Positions 7,699 through 16,765 of a stretch of DNA of 64,000 nt are shown here, in pieces. The stretch covers positions 1-64,000 of the forward strand of contig CAZYUJ010000003.1 of assembly GCA_964650705.1 (NCBI GenBank). The letters run 5' to 3'. Both the position numbers and the translations under genes were made by a program. A model generated the notes under the pieces. It saw only the letters and a program-made list of their open reading frames with translations. It was not told the origin of the DNA and made no database searches. How positions within the stretch are numbered: position 1 is the first letter of the stretch; each line of letters opens with the position of its first letter. Source of the DNA: Faeciplasma sp964650705 (GTDB taxonomy: Bacteria > Bacillota > Clostridia > Oscillospirales > Ruminococcaceae).

Positions 7699-8709
7699 TT
7701 ATATATCCTCAAGCGAGAGCGTTGCGATCGCATTCAAGCTTTCGTCGGCACGCTTGCCCGCCAAATAATCAAAATATCCTTGTGCGCCGATCATTGCGGC
7801 ATTGTCTCCGCAATATTTGAACTCGGGCATGAAAAGTTCATATCCTCGCTTGTCGCATTCTTTCTTGATCTTCGCTCTGACTCCCGAGTTTGCGCTCACT
7901 CCGCCTGCGACAACGATTTTCTTATAGCCTAAGCTTTCAGCCGCAGCCATCAGCTTTTCAGCCAAAATATCGCTCACCGTCTTCTGGAAGGAAGCCGCAA
8001 CGTCTTCTTTTATGACCTCTTCGCCCTTTTGCTGAGCGTTATGAACGAGGTTTATGACAGCGGTTTTGATTCCCGAGAAGGAGAAGTCATATTCATTTCC
8101 CGTCAGCTTCGGATGGGGGAACTTAAACGCCGTTTTCGAGCCTTTCTTTGCCGCCTCGTCGATATATTTTCCGCCGGGATAGGGATATCCCAAGGTTCTT
8201 GCGACCTTGTCGAAGCACTCCCCTGCGGCATCGTCACGGGTCTTGCCGACAACACGATAGTGTGTATAATCCAAGACCTCGACAATATGGCTGTGGCCGC
8301 CGCTTACAACAAGGCAAAGATAAGGCGGCTTGAGCTCAGGGTGGGAAATATAGTTTGCGGCAATGTGTCCTGCGATATGGTGAACGGGCACAAGCGGCTT
8401 ATTTTTAGCGAATGCAAGTCCCTTGGCATAGCTCACGCCGACCAAAAGTGCGCCGATAAGCCCGGGAGCATATGTAACCGCAACGGCGTCGATATCATCA
8501 AGTGTAACACTTGCTTCCGAAAGTGCCGACTTAACAACGTGACAGATGTTTTCGGTGTGCCGTCTCGAAGCGATCTCGGGGACAACTCCGCCATAGAGCT
8601 TGTGCTCCTCGATCTGAGATGCAACAATATTTGATAAAACCTTAACTCCGTCCTCGACGACTGCACAAGCAGTTTCGTCACAGGAGCTTTCAATGGCAAG
8701 AATTTTCAT
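7699..8709 (-). CDS. tsaD: tRNA N6-adenosine threonylcarbamoyltransferase TsaD
   Basis: A 336-residue protein of normal family length. It begins KILAIESSCDETACAVVEDG, carries the metal-binding HHIAGH motif (about 110-115) and VVSGGHSHIV, and near the C-terminus GGVSANSGVR. TsaD transfers the threonylcarbamoyl group to A37 of ANN-decoding tRNAs together with TsaB and TsaE. Those partners are not in the window; the rimI gene directly upstream is the usual neighbour in Firmicutes (tsaE-tsaB-rimI-tsaD). The gene starts 11 bases after rimI. Confidence 0.96.
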   Translation of the reverse strand: MKILAIESSCDETACAVVEDGVKVLSNIVASQIEEHKLYGGVVPEIASRRHTENICHVVKSALSEASVTLDDIDAVAVTYAPGLIGALLVGVSYAKGLAFAKNKPLVPVHHIAGHIAANYISHPELKPPYLCLVVSGGHSHIVEVLDYTHYRVVGKTRDDAAGECFDKVARTLGYPYPGGKYIDEAAKKGSKTAFKFPHPKLTGNEYDFSFSGIKTAVINLVHNAQQKGEEVIKEDVAASFQKTVSDILAEKLMAAAESLGYKKIVVAGGVSANSGVRAKIKKECDKRGYELFMPEFKYCGDNAAMIGAQGYFDYLAGKRADESLNAIATLSLEDI

Positions 8710-8719
8710 CTTAATTCCT

Positions 8720-9160
8720 CTATTTCTTTATACATTTAGTCATAAGCACAGCGTTTTCGACAGGCTGTTGATAATAATTCTTCCTGTTGCCCACTTTTTC
8801 AAAGCCCAAGGACTCATAAAGCGAAATAGCAGGCTTATTCGACTCTCTGACTTCGAGCATGGCGCTTTCGGGCTCGGATATCGTTATCGCCGTGTTTATA
8901 AGCTCACGCGCAATGCCTTTTCGTCTGTGATCAGGCGAAACAGCAACGCTGTCTATGTTCATTTCCCACGGAAAAGCAGTCGCCACAAGATATCCGACGA
9001 CCTTGTTTTCGTCCTCAGCAGTGAGATTCAAAAAAGGAAGACTTTCATCCTCAAGCCGATAGATGAATGCTTCTTCGCTCCAAGCATCCGCCGTAAAGCA
9101 GGTCTTTTCGATCTCCAAGATCCCGTCAATATCCCCGATGACCATTTTTCTTATAATCAT
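8720..9160 (-). CDS. rimI: Ribosomal protein S18-alanine N-acetyltransferase RimI-like
   Basis: A 146-residue GNAT acetyltransferase. The acetyl-CoA loop is visible as SPDHRRKGIARELI (Q/RxxGxG/A), followed by LEVRESNKPAISLYESLGFEKVG, the motif diagnostic of RimI. RimI acetylates the N-terminal Ala of ribosomal protein S18 in enterobacteria; in Firmicutes the substrate is less certain. The start ATG overlaps the rsmI stop (TGATG), which indicates coupled translation, and tsaD follows. Confidence 0.88.
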   Translation of the reverse strand: MIIRKMVIGDIDGILEIEKTCFTADAWSEEAFIYRLEDESLPFLNLTAEDENKVVGYLVATAFPWEMNIDSVAVSPDHRRKGIARELINTAITISEPESAMLEVRESNKPAISLYESLGFEKVGNRKNYYQQPVENAVLMTKCIKK

Positions 9161-9996
9161 CAGTTCTCCTTTTGCGCTAAAAATGCGCTGTAAAGCTCGC
9201 TCTTTGAAAGCCCCGTTGCTTTAGCGATCTCTCGGCAGGCATCAGCGGCTCTCATCCCCTTTGAAACAAGCGACTTGACCTGTTCAAGTGCGGTATCCTC
9301 CGTGACGGGTTCTTCGGGTTCCTTTGCGCCCTCAACGATGATGACATATTCCCCTCTCGGCTGGCGCTTATCGTCGTCATAAAGCTCCTGAGCCTCCGAA
9401 AGAGTAGTTCTTATGACCTCTTCGTGGAGCTTTGTGAGCTCGCGGCAAAGGGTAACCTTTCTGTCGCCAAAGAATTTGAGCATATCCTTCAAGGTCGCCA
9501 CCAATTTGTGAGGAGCTTCATAGAAGATGAGCGTTCTCGAATCAAGTGCGGCATATGCGAACATTTCATATCTTGAACGCTTCGCCGTCGAGGGGAAGCC
9601 CTCGAAGGAAAAACGGCTTGTGTCGAGTCCCGAAATCGCAAGCGCCGATATCAAAGCGCTCGGCCCGGGGACAACTTCCGTGGGGATCCCGTGAGAAGCG
9701 CAAAGGCGCACAAGATCCTCGCCGGGATCGGAGATACAGGGCATTCCGGCATCAGTGATAACAGCACAGGTCTCACCTGCAACGATGCGGTTAATGATAT
9801 TCTCGCCCGAATATTTATGATTGTGCTCGTGATAGCTCACAAGCGGCTTTTTTATATCAAAATAGTTCAAAAGCTTCGCAGAAACTCTTGTATCCTCGGC
9901 GGCGATAAAGTCAACACTCTTAAGTGTCTCTATCGCGCGAAACGTCATATCTCCAAGGTTTCCTATCGGTGTTCCGACAACATAAAGCTTGCTCAT
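9160..9996 (-). CDS. rsmI: 16S rRNA (cytidine-1402-2'-O)-methyltransferase RsmI
   Basis: A 278-residue tetrapyrrole-methylase-fold protein, normal length for RsmI. Key motifs are LYVVGTPIGNLGDMTFRAIE at the start, AAEDTRVSAKLL, SYHEHN, and ITDAGMPCISDPGEDLV with VVPGPSALISALAISG after it. It 2'-O-methylates C1402 in the decoding centre of 16S rRNA using S-adenosylmethionine. It follows the trmN6 gene by 17 bases, a common Firmicutes pairing (yabB-yabC), and its stop overlaps the rimI start. Confidence 0.95.
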   Translation of the reverse strand: MSKLYVVGTPIGNLGDMTFRAIETLKSVDFIAAEDTRVSAKLLNYFDIKKPLVSYHEHNHKYSGENIINRIVAGETCAVITDAGMPCISDPGEDLVRLCASHGIPTEVVPGPSALISALAISGLDTSRFSFEGFPSTAKRSRYEMFAYAALDSRTLIFYEAPHKLVATLKDMLKFFGDRKVTLCRELTKLHEEVIRTTLSEAQELYDDDKRQPRGEYVIIVEGAKEPEEPVTEDTALEQVKSLVSKGMRAADACREIAKATGLSKSELYSAFLAQKEN

Positions 9997-10012
9997 TCTA
10001 AAATCCTCTCAC

Positions 10013-10732
10013 TTATAAAAGCTTATATATCCTTTTCATCTCATCAGAATAGGCTTCGCCGTTTTTGCCCTTGACAAAAAGCGGTCTCTCGATCTTCAAA
10101 AACTTTGAGCCGCCGAGTCTGCCCTCAACAAGGATGAGCCAAGGCTCTGTTTCTTCGTTTTTATGTACGCATCTGAGCCTTTTGGGCTCGATACCGTTTT
10201 GGCGCATCGCCTCAATAACGTCGGCAAGCCGCTCGGGGCGGTTACAGATACAAAGTCTTCCGCCGAATTTCAAAGCTCGCCTTGCACAAGCGCAAACATC
10301 AAACATCGTACAGGCGATCTCGTGCCTTGCGATAGACACAGCCTCGGTATCGTTCTTTGCGCCCGTATTGTCGATCTTATACGGCGGGTTGCAGGTTATA
10401 ACGTCAAGCTGATAGGGCGGTGCCCATTCCTTAAGGTCGGCGTGAACAGGTCTTATCTCATCACATCCCGACTCGCTCACCGATAAACACAACTGATCAT
10501 ATGCTTTTTCTTGCAGCTCAACGGCGAAAATTTCGCTCGGCTTGCTGTCACGGCTCATCAAAAGCGCCACGATCCCGTTTCCCGTGCAAAGATCGGCAAC
10601 CTTGTCCTTGTGTCTCGGCGCAGCAAAATCGGCAAGCAAGAAAGCATCCGTCCCGAAGCGGTGCTCGCTTGAAACGCAAACGCTTATCCCCTCACCCAGC
10701 GATTCATATGAAAGATCGGTGTATTTATTCAC
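10013..10732 (-). CDS. trmN6: tRNA1(Val) (adenine-37-N6)-methyltransferase (TrmN6/YabB)
   Basis: A Rossmann-fold N6-adenine methyltransferase with the SAM-binding motif VADLCTGNGIVALLM and the catalytic NPPY motif (ITCNPPYKI) of the TrmN6/YfiC/YabB group. I choose the GTG at 10732 as start: it gives 239 residues, overlaps the dusB stop by 8 bases and has an AAGGG site nine bases upstream. An in-frame ATG at 10759 would add nine residues but lacks a good binding site. It lies directly ahead of rsmI, as in Bacillus yabB-yabC. The exact tRNA target in this organism is inferred from the family. Confidence 0.85.
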   Translation of the reverse strand: MNKYTDLSYESLGEGISVCVSSEHRFGTDAFLLADFAAPRHKDKVADLCTGNGIVALLMSRDSKPSEIFAVELQEKAYDQLCLSVSESGCDEIRPVHADLKEWAPPYQLDVITCNPPYKIDNTGAKNDTEAVSIARHEIACTMFDVCACARRALKFGGRLCICNRPERLADVIEAMRQNGIEPKRLRCVHKNEETEPWLILVEGRLGGSKFLKIERPLFVKGKNGEAYSDEMKRIYKLL

Positions 10733-11708
10733 TTTTTCGCACCCTTTCACGAATTTCATCAGCCATCTTCAAAAGCTCAGCATATGAACAAAGGTTTCCC
10801 GTTGCCGCACGCATAGCCGCAGCATTCGGCATCCCTTTTATATACCATGCGACGTTTTTTCTCGCTTCTCTAATCCCCTGAGGCTCGCCTTTTAAAGAGA
10901 TTATAAGACTGACGTGCCTTAGCATGATATCAAGCCTTTCGTCAATATCAGGCTCGGGCAAAATTATTCCGTTTTCCAAGTATTCCTTTATGTTTTCGAA
11001 CACCCACGGTCTGCCATAGCTTGATCTCGCCAAAGAAACAAGGTCACAGCCCGTTTCGTCATACATTCTTTTTGCATCAATACCGTTTTTGATGTCTCCG
11101 TTTCCGATGACGGGAACATTGACCGCTTGTTTAACGGCTTTGATTATCGACCAATCAGCTTCGCCCGAATACATCATCTTTCTTGTTCTCGGGTGAACGG
11201 CTATCGCCGCCGCCCCTGCTTCCTCCATAAGGCACGCAAACTCGACAGCGTTGATATGCTCATCGTCCCATCCCGAACGGATCTTAACGGTTATCGGAAC
11301 GCTTGCAGCGTCAACAGCCGCTTTGACTATGTCTTGAGCAAGCGAAGGAGTTTTCATCAAAGCGCTTCCCCCGCCGGGGTTCACGACCTTCGGCACAGGA
11401 CAGCCCATGTTTATATCTATGATATCAGGCTCATATGCCTCAACGATCTTTACGGCTCGGGCGATATATTCGGGCTCCTCACCGAAAAGCTGGATGGCAT
11501 ATGGGCGCTCGGCATCGGTCACCTCACAGAGCTCTTTGGTCTTTCTGTCGGAATAGCAAAGCCCCTTTGCGGAAACCATCTCGCTTGTGAGCAAGCTTGC
11601 GCCGAATTCACGGCACATCAGTCTGTAAGCACGGTCTGCGACCGAAGCCATCGGCGAAAGCGCACAAAGCTTTTCAATTTTAACGCCTGCGATGCTTATC
11701 TGAGACAT
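10725..11708 (-). CDS. dusB: tRNA-dihydrouridine synthase DusB
   Basis: A 327-residue FMN-dependent TIM-barrel protein. It shows LSPMASVADRAYRLMCREFGA, IDINMGCPVPKVVNPGGGSALM with the Dus signature GCPxPKV, the catalytic Cys-containing stretch and GNGDIKNGIDA for FMN phosphate binding. It reduces specific uridines in the tRNA D-loop. It is the first gene of the leftward operon dusB-trmN6-rsmI-rimI-tsaD and is divergent from polA. Its stop codon overlaps the start of trmN6. Confidence 0.93.
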   Translation of the reverse strand: MSQISIAGVKIEKLCALSPMASVADRAYRLMCREFGASLLTSEMVSAKGLCYSDRKTKELCEVTDAERPYAIQLFGEEPEYIARAVKIVEAYEPDIIDINMGCPVPKVVNPGGGSALMKTPSLAQDIVKAAVDAASVPITVKIRSGWDDEHINAVEFACLMEEAGAAAIAVHPRTRKMMYSGEADWSIIKAVKQAVNVPVIGNGDIKNGIDAKRMYDETGCDLVSLARSSYGRPWVFENIKEYLENGIILPEPDIDERLDIMLRHVSLIISLKGEPQGIREARKNVAWYIKGMPNAAAMRAATGNLCSYAELLKMADEIRERVRKSE

Positions 11709-11836
11709 TTTTCGAGCTCCTTAACCAAAACATAAAAATACATCATAATTATAACATAAAATTTTGTTTTTGGGTAGAGGTTTTTATAAATTTATGTTAT
11801 ACTATTAATAGTATAAATTTTTGGAGGGAATTTCAC

Positions 11837-14359
11837 ATGAAAATTCTTCTTATCGACGGTAACTCGATCCTAAACCGTGCTTTTTACGGCATAAAGCTTT
11901 TGACGAACTCAAAAGGCGTTTATACCAATGCCGTAACCGGATTTATGAATATATATCTAAAGGAGATCGAGGCTGTTAAACCCGACTGCGCTGCCGTGGC
12001 ATTTGATATGAAAGCGCCGACCTTCCGCCACAAAGCCTGTGATTTCTATAAAGCAAACCGCAAGGGTATGCCGGCGGAGCTTGCTTCTCAGCTTCCTTTG
12101 ATAAAAGAACTTCTCAAAGACTTGGGCGTTCCCACTCTTGAGCTTGAAGGCTGGGAGGCTGACGATATCTTGGGCTCTGTTTCAAAGCTCTTTGCAGATA
12201 ACGGGCATGAAGCCTTCGTCCTTTCGGGCGACAGAGATAATTTACAGCTCATCCGCGACGGCGTGACCGTCCGATTGGCGACCACAAAGGAGACTATCAC
12301 ATTCGACAGAGATAAATTCTTTGAACACTATGGCACAGAGCCGATAAACCTCATCGACATCAAGGCGCTGATGGGCGACTCGTCTGACAATATTCCCGGT
12401 GTTGCGGGAGTAGGCGAAAAGACCGCCCTTTCGCTTATCGGAACCTATCGGACAATTGAAAATCTTTATGATAACTTGGAGGACGCTCCCCTTTCCGCCG
12501 GAGTCAAGAACAAGCTTTCAAACGGCAAGGAATCTGCGTTCCAAAGCAAATGGCTCGCGACCATCTCAACCGAAGCCCCCGTTCCTCAAAACTGTGATGA
12601 CTATAAATTCTTCGAGTCTGATAAGTCCGCTGCCGCAACGCTTTTGACCGAGCTTGAAATGTTCAAGCTGCTCGACAGGCTTCATCTCGGCGACGTTGAG
12701 ATCGCCCCCTGCGAAGCCATAGAGGAGATATGCGACAGCTATACACTTAAAGAGCTGAACAAAGAAGCGATCGAAAAGATCGCTAAGAGCGAAAGCGCTT
12801 TTATATTTGACGAAAAGCTCTCGGTCTTAGCCGACGGAGTTATATATGAGACCTGTGACGAGGACGTTATCCTTGAATATTTTGCATCTTCGTCACTCAA
12901 AACAGTTTTCGATGCGAAGGATGCTTATAAATTTGCATTTACTCACGGTAATGAGCTCAAAAATATCAAGTTCATCTGTGACCTCGCGGGGTATCTTTTG
13001 AACTCACAGTCAAGTGACTATTCCGTTAAGAATCTTGCATCTGCTTACGGCGTAGCGTACAGCTCGGACGAGAAATATGCCGAGCTTCTGACTCTTCCGA
13101 GACTTTCAAGAGCTCTTGAGGAAGAGATAATCAAAACCGACATGGGATATCTTCTTTATGAGGTTGAACAGCCTCTTTGTGAGGTTTTGGCTGAGATGGA
13201 GGTTTTGGGCGTTGCCGTTGATAAGGACGGCATCAGGCAATTCGGCAATATGCTTGACGAAAGCATCGCCCGTGTCCGCTCGGATATCTATGCTCTTGCG
13301 GGCAAGGAGTTCAATATCGCATCTCCCAAACAGCTCGGCGTTTTGCTTTTCGAGGAGATGGGACTTCCCTGTAAGAAGAAAACGAAAAGCGGATATTCAA
13401 CGAGCGCCGAGGTTTTGGAAGAGCTCGTCGGAGTTCACCCGATAATTTCGCTCGTTTTGGAATACAGAACGCTCACAAAGCTTGCCTCGACCTATGTTGA
13501 CGGGCTTTTGGAGGTCGTTTGTGAGGACAGCCGTGTGCGCTCAAGCTTTAAGCAGACCGAAACAAGAACGGGACGCATATCCTCGGCTAACCCGAATATG
13601 CAAAACATCCCCGTCAGAACGGAGCTTGGAAAGGAAATGCGCCGATTCTTCGTAGCACCCGAAGGTAAAGTCCTTTTGGACGCAGACTATAGTCAGATCG
13701 AGCTCAGAGTCCTTGCCTCTATGTGCAACGACCGAAATATGATAGATATATTCCTTTCGGGCGCTGATATTCACACGAGAACGGCATCACAGGTGTTTAA
13801 TCTTCCCGAAGATTTCGTAGATTCCGATATGCGCCGTGCCGCAAAGGCGGTCAACTTCGGCATCGTATACGGGATCGGGGCATTCAGTCTCTCAAAGGAC
13901 ATCGGCGTTACCGTATCGGAAGCTGACAGATACATCAAGGGATATCTTTCGAGCTTTCCGGGTGTTGAAAGGTTTATGTCCGACACCGTTGACTTCGGGA
14001 TCAAAAACGGATATGTTAAAACGCTCTTTGAAAGACGCAGATACATCCCCGAGCTTTCAAACTCAAACAAAAATCTTCAGGCTTTCGGCAAGCGTGCCGC
14101 AATGAACGCCCCCATCCAAGGAACAGCCGCAGACATCATCAAAATTGCGATGGTCAGAGTCTATAAGCGGCTCAAAAATGAGCTCCCTGAGGCGAAGCTT
14201 ATTCTACAGGTTCACGACGAGCTTATCGTTGAAGCGCCTGTTGAGGTTGCCGACAAGGCGGCGGTGATCTTGGGCGAGGAGATGAAAAACGCAGTCAGCC
14301 TTAAGGTTCCGCTTGTTGCCGAGGTCGGCTCGGGCGAAAACTGGCTTTTGGCACATTGA
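11837..14359 (+). CDS. polA: DNA polymerase I
   Basis: An 840-residue family A DNA polymerase. The N-terminal 5'-3' exonuclease domain (about 1-290) has the metal-binding pattern KILLIDGNSILNRAFYG, GWEADDILG and DSSDNIPGVAGVGEKTA. The middle (about 310-450) is a short, degenerate 3'-5' exonuclease-like domain in which I see no DxE motif, as in Bacillus and Thermus PolA, so proofreading is probably absent. The polymerase domain follows with motif A DADYSQIELRVLAS, motif B RRAAKAVNFGIVYGIG and motif C QVHDELIVE. It fills gaps in repair and Okazaki fragment processing. The ATG has GGAGGG ahead of it, and a TATACT box lies about 40 bases upstream. Confidence 0.97.
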   Translation: MKILLIDGNSILNRAFYGIKLLTNSKGVYTNAVTGFMNIYLKEIEAVKPDCAAVAFDMKAPTFRHKACDFYKANRKGMPAELASQLPLIKELLKDLGVPTLELEGWEADDILGSVSKLFADNGHEAFVLSGDRDNLQLIRDGVTVRLATTKETITFDRDKFFEHYGTEPINLIDIKALMGDSSDNIPGVAGVGEKTALSLIGTYRTIENLYDNLEDAPLSAGVKNKLSNGKESAFQSKWLATISTEAPVPQNCDDYKFFESDKSAAATLLTELEMFKLLDRLHLGDVEIAPCEAIEEICDSYTLKELNKEAIEKIAKSESAFIFDEKLSVLADGVIYETCDEDVILEYFASSSLKTVFDAKDAYKFAFTHGNELKNIKFICDLAGYLLNSQSSDYSVKNLASAYGVAYSSDEKYAELLTLPRLSRALEEEIIKTDMGYLLYEVEQPLCEVLAEMEVLGVAVDKDGIRQFGNMLDESIARVRSDIYALAGKEFNIASPKQLGVLLFEEMGLPCKKKTKSGYSTSAEVLEELVGVHPIISLVLEYRTLTKLASTYVDGLLEVVCEDSRVRSSFKQTETRTGRISSANPNMQNIPVRTELGKEMRRFFVAPEGKVLLDADYSQIELRVLASMCNDRNMIDIFLSGADIHTRTASQVFNLPEDFVDSDMRRAAKAVNFGIVYGIGAFSLSKDIGVTVSEADRYIKGYLSSFPGVERFMSDTVDFGIKNGYVKTLFERRRYIPELSNSNKNLQAFGKRAAMNAPIQGTAADIIKIAMVRVYKRLKNELPEAKLILQVHDELIVEAPVEVADKAAVILGEEMKNAVSLKVPLVAEVGSGENWLLAH

Positions 14360-14530
14360 CAGAAAAGCAGCGGCTGTCGGATGCCGCAGGCGCCGCGCCG
14401 AAGGTGCGGGGCACGGCAGGCGGTAGCCGCGGTCAAAGAGCGGCAAAGGTGACCGCCTCCACCGCTCGCCCACTCGCCTTTCAGGCGGCAAGCCGAGCGA
14501 CGTCGGCTATGCCCATAGATCCATCACACA
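14360..14530. repeat. GC-rich spacer E3 between polA and the HAD gene
   Basis: This spacer of about 170 bases is GC-rich with several imperfect palindromes and resembles the other GC-rich elements in composition. I do not find a paired CCAC/ACTYG hairpin here, although both words occur, so membership of the same family is uncertain. An open frame running through it continues into the HAD gene but has no ribosome binding site until 14531. Confidence 0.35.
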
Positions 14531-14541
14531 AGGAGAAACCT

Positions 14542-15195
14542 ATGAAAAAATACATTCTATTCGACCTAGACGGAACGCTCACGGATTCCGCACCGGGAAT
14601 CATGAACTCGTTCAGATATACGCTTAAGCATTACGGCCTGCCGGATCAGACCGATGCCGAGCTTAAAAGATACGTCGGCCCGCCGCTTATGGAGTCATTT
14701 TCGAGATATTTCGGGTTTGATGAGGAGAAATCCGCCGAAGCCGTAGGCGTCTACCGTGAATATTTTGCTGTCAAAGGACTTTTGGAAAACGAAGTTTATG
14801 AGGGCATTCCCGAAGTACTTGCAAAGCTGAAAAAAGAAGGTTTCACGCTTGCGGTCTCGACCTCGAAGCCGGAGGTCTATGCCAAAAGGATAATCGAGCA
14901 TTTTGAGCTTGATAAGTTCTTTGAAACGGTTTGCGGGATCCCTTTGGGCGACGAGAGCATGACAAAGGCTCAAGTCATCGCACAAACGCTTGAAAGGCTT
15001 GACATCAGCGACACCGACTCGGTTTTAATGGTCGGTGACAGAGATTACGACGTTAAAGGCGCACGCAGAAACGGTATCGAATGTTTGGGCGTTTTGTTCG
15101 GCTATGGTGATCGTGACGAGCTTGTCGGTGCAGGGGCGGTATGCTGTGCCGAAACGCCGAAGGAAATGGCGGAGCTGATTTGTAAGATGAGATAA
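14542..15195 (+). CDS. HAD superfamily phosphatase (phosphoglycolate phosphatase/PpaX-like)
   Basis: A 217-residue HAD hydrolase starting at ATG 14542, six bases after AAGGAG. Motif I is FDLDGTLTDSAPG (nucleophile Asp, acid Asp), motif II is VSTSKPEVYAKR, and motif III/IV is MVGDRDYDVKGARRNGIECLGV. A helical cap lies between residues 15 and 80. The sequence is closest in style to phosphoglycolate phosphatase Gph and pyrophosphatase PpaX; the substrate cannot be fixed from motifs alone. An upstream in-frame extension lies in GC-rich spacer and is not credible. Confidence 0.85.
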   Translation: MKKYILFDLDGTLTDSAPGIMNSFRYTLKHYGLPDQTDAELKRYVGPPLMESFSRYFGFDEEKSAEAVGVYREYFAVKGLLENEVYEGIPEVLAKLKKEGFTLAVSTSKPEVYAKRIIEHFELDKFFETVCGIPLGDESMTKAQVIAQTLERLDISDTDSVLMVGDRDYDVKGARRNGIECLGVLFGYGDRDELVGAGAVCCAETPKEMAELICKMR

Positions 15196-15198
15196 GAA

Positions 15199-15227
15199 AA
15201 GCCCTTGGATCGCTCCAAGGGCTTGTT
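15199..15227 (+). terminator. Terminator after the HAD gene
   Basis: An 11-bp stem (AAGCCCTTGGA at 15199-15209 with its complement at 15214-15224) is followed by GTTTGC, a weak T run. Confidence 0.65.
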
Positions 15228-15440
15228 TGCTAAAAGGTATCCGCCTTCGGCGGATGGATGCGGCACCACCGCACTCCGTGCGACTTGTGCCGCATGATGG
15301 GCGAAGCCCCGATGCGCCCTTCGGGCGCATCGCCGCAACGCCAAAGGCGTTGCGGCAAGTCCGCACGCAAAGCGTGCGGACGGGCTTCGCCCCACCGTTC
15401 GCCGCCGAAGGCGGCGAACTGCGACTCCTGCGCTGCAAAT
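15228..15440. repeat. GC-rich hairpin-chain intergenic element E4
   Basis: The element lies between converging genes. It opens with CTAAAAGGTATC and a hairpin (ATCCGCC ttc GGCGGAT). Next is the two-storey hairpin at 15260-15293: GCGGCA, CCAC, CGCAC tcc GTGCG, ACTTG, TGCCGC. Then come GGGCGAAGCCC, a GATGCGCCC/GGGCGCATC hairpin and further palindromes, including CGGGCTTCGCCC near 15390. No credible gene is present. Confidence 0.75.
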
Positions 15441-15470
15441 AAAAAGAGCATCGTTATGATGCTCTTTTTT
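15441..15470 (-). terminator. Terminator of the DUF1015 gene
   Basis: A 12-bp stem (AAAAAGAGCATC at 15441-15452 with its complement at 15458-15469) ends in a T run on either strand; it lies three bases past the DUF1015 stop at 15473 and also closes the converging side. Confidence 0.9.
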
Positions 15471-15472
15471 AT

Positions 15473-16699
15473 CTACTCAACTATCTTCTTTGCTTCTAAA
15501 TAGTATCTCTTATCATAAGCGTTACCCATTGAGAATGTCTTTCTGGGAAGTGCTCCGTCGGCAACGACTGCGGGGAAAAGCTCCTGCTTTTTCATCGTTT
15601 CAAGCTCGAAGCCGATGGTGTTCGGCGCTTCGGTGAGCTTTGCCAAAACATCAGAACCGTGAATATAATCTATCTTACAGCCGTTTCTTTTGATATATTC
15701 ATCAAGGAAGATCTGCAAGCTTCCGACCGTCAGCTTTGAAAGCGGATCTTGAATATATTTTCTGACCCTTTTGCCGTTAAGGACTATCCAAAGTCCCTGA
15801 TCGGACTTTTCGTTGGAAAGCCCCAAATGTCTCTCCATCTTCTCCAAGAGGTCGGCGGTGTCAACGTCTGTCAGAATCCTGTGGATAGCCTCGAACTCCA
15901 ACGCCTCGCTGTGAAGATTGACGATCTCACAAAGCGCGTAGCGCGCAGGATGATCTGACAGATCCTTGTCGGGGTTTTCTCGCTTAAGCTTCTCATAGTG
16001 CTCCTTGGCAGTGGCCAAAGAGTGATTGCCGTCACCCATAGCGTAAAGCATCGGTGATTTTTCGGACAGCCTAAAAAGCGCCGAGTCGATCTTTTCGTGC
16101 ATCTCTTCGGGGACAAGATATCCTCTTGCGTGTCCGCCGCCAAGCATAAGCTCGAAGTCATACACCTTTTCAAGAGATTTATTCGCCAAAGGTTCAATAA
16201 CCGTTTTAAGCTCATCGTCGATAAGTATCATTATGTGAGGAAGCTCAATCTCGGCATTCTCTCTGATCTTAAGTCTCGGCGGAATTCTTTCGGCAACGGT
16301 AGCCTCTGTGGCTCTGACTCTTGAGGTGCTTCCTTTGTGATAGTCATATTCCTCTAAATCAATAGCTCCGACCAAGCCCTGACGGAGCTTTCCGTCAGCC
16401 TGAACACGTTCAAGATATATAAAAGCGTTCTTATATTCTTTGAATATCCCTCTTTCAAGATAAGACTTGATGTTTTCGTTTATCTTTGAAATGCGGTCTT
16501 CGACGCCTTCCTGCTCAAGATATATCTCGGGCAAAACAAGGCGCAGGGTGCTGGGGCTTTCGCCCACGACTGCTTCTGCTTTTTCCCAATATTCAGGCTC
16601 GCTGGTATATTGATCACAGGCAACTACTGCCCATTTCGTCATATCCGAAACGGCAGGCAGCAAAATGTCCGCCGAACGGAAAGCTGTTGAAAATTTCAT
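15473..16699 (-). CDS. DUF1015 family protein
   Basis: A 408-residue protein of the DUF1015 family, recognised by FRSADILLPAVSDMTKWAVVACDQYTSEPEYW at its start, the PRLKIRENAEIELPHIM stretch, MLYAMGDGNHSLATAK (about residue 215) and the C-terminal VVADGALPRKTFSMGNA. I choose ATG 16699, which has GGAGA nine bases upstream; the longer open frame overlaps secA and has no family similarity. Members are widespread in anaerobes, often beside serine biosynthesis genes, but no reaction is established to my knowledge. It is downstream of secA, separated by a strong hairpin that includes the secA stop codon. Confidence 0.8.
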   Translation of the reverse strand: MKFSTAFRSADILLPAVSDMTKWAVVACDQYTSEPEYWEKAEAVVGESPSTLRLVLPEIYLEQEGVEDRISKINENIKSYLERGIFKEYKNAFIYLERVQADGKLRQGLVGAIDLEEYDYHKGSTSRVRATEATVAERIPPRLKIRENAEIELPHIMILIDDELKTVIEPLANKSLEKVYDFELMLGGGHARGYLVPEEMHEKIDSALFRLSEKSPMLYAMGDGNHSLATAKEHYEKLKRENPDKDLSDHPARYALCEIVNLHSEALEFEAIHRILTDVDTADLLEKMERHLGLSNEKSDQGLWIVLNGKRVRKYIQDPLSKLTVGSLQIFLDEYIKRNGCKIDYIHGSDVLAKLTEAPNTIGFELETMKKQELFPAVVADGALPRKTFSMGNAYDKRYYLEAKKIVE

Positions 16700-16728
16700 C
16701 TGTGTTTCTCCTCTGCACACTTTGCTTG

Positions 16729-16765
16729 GCGGAAGCTGATCCGCCCAAGGCGGATCAGCTTCCGC
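16729..16765 (-). other. Perfect 17-bp hairpin over the secA stop codon
   Basis: Bases 16729-16745 and 16749-16765 form a perfect 17-bp inverted repeat with a three-base loop. The secA stop codon (16755-16757) lies inside the stem. No T run follows on the minus strand, so it is not a classic terminator. It lies about 20 bases ahead of the DUF1015 ribosome binding site. Confidence 0.8.

Noticed and set aside
14356..14541. A 62-residue N-terminal extension of the HAD protein.
   Set aside because: It lies in GC-rich spacer, overlaps the polA stop, and AAGGAG at 14530 clearly favours ATG 14542, which starts right at the HAD motif.
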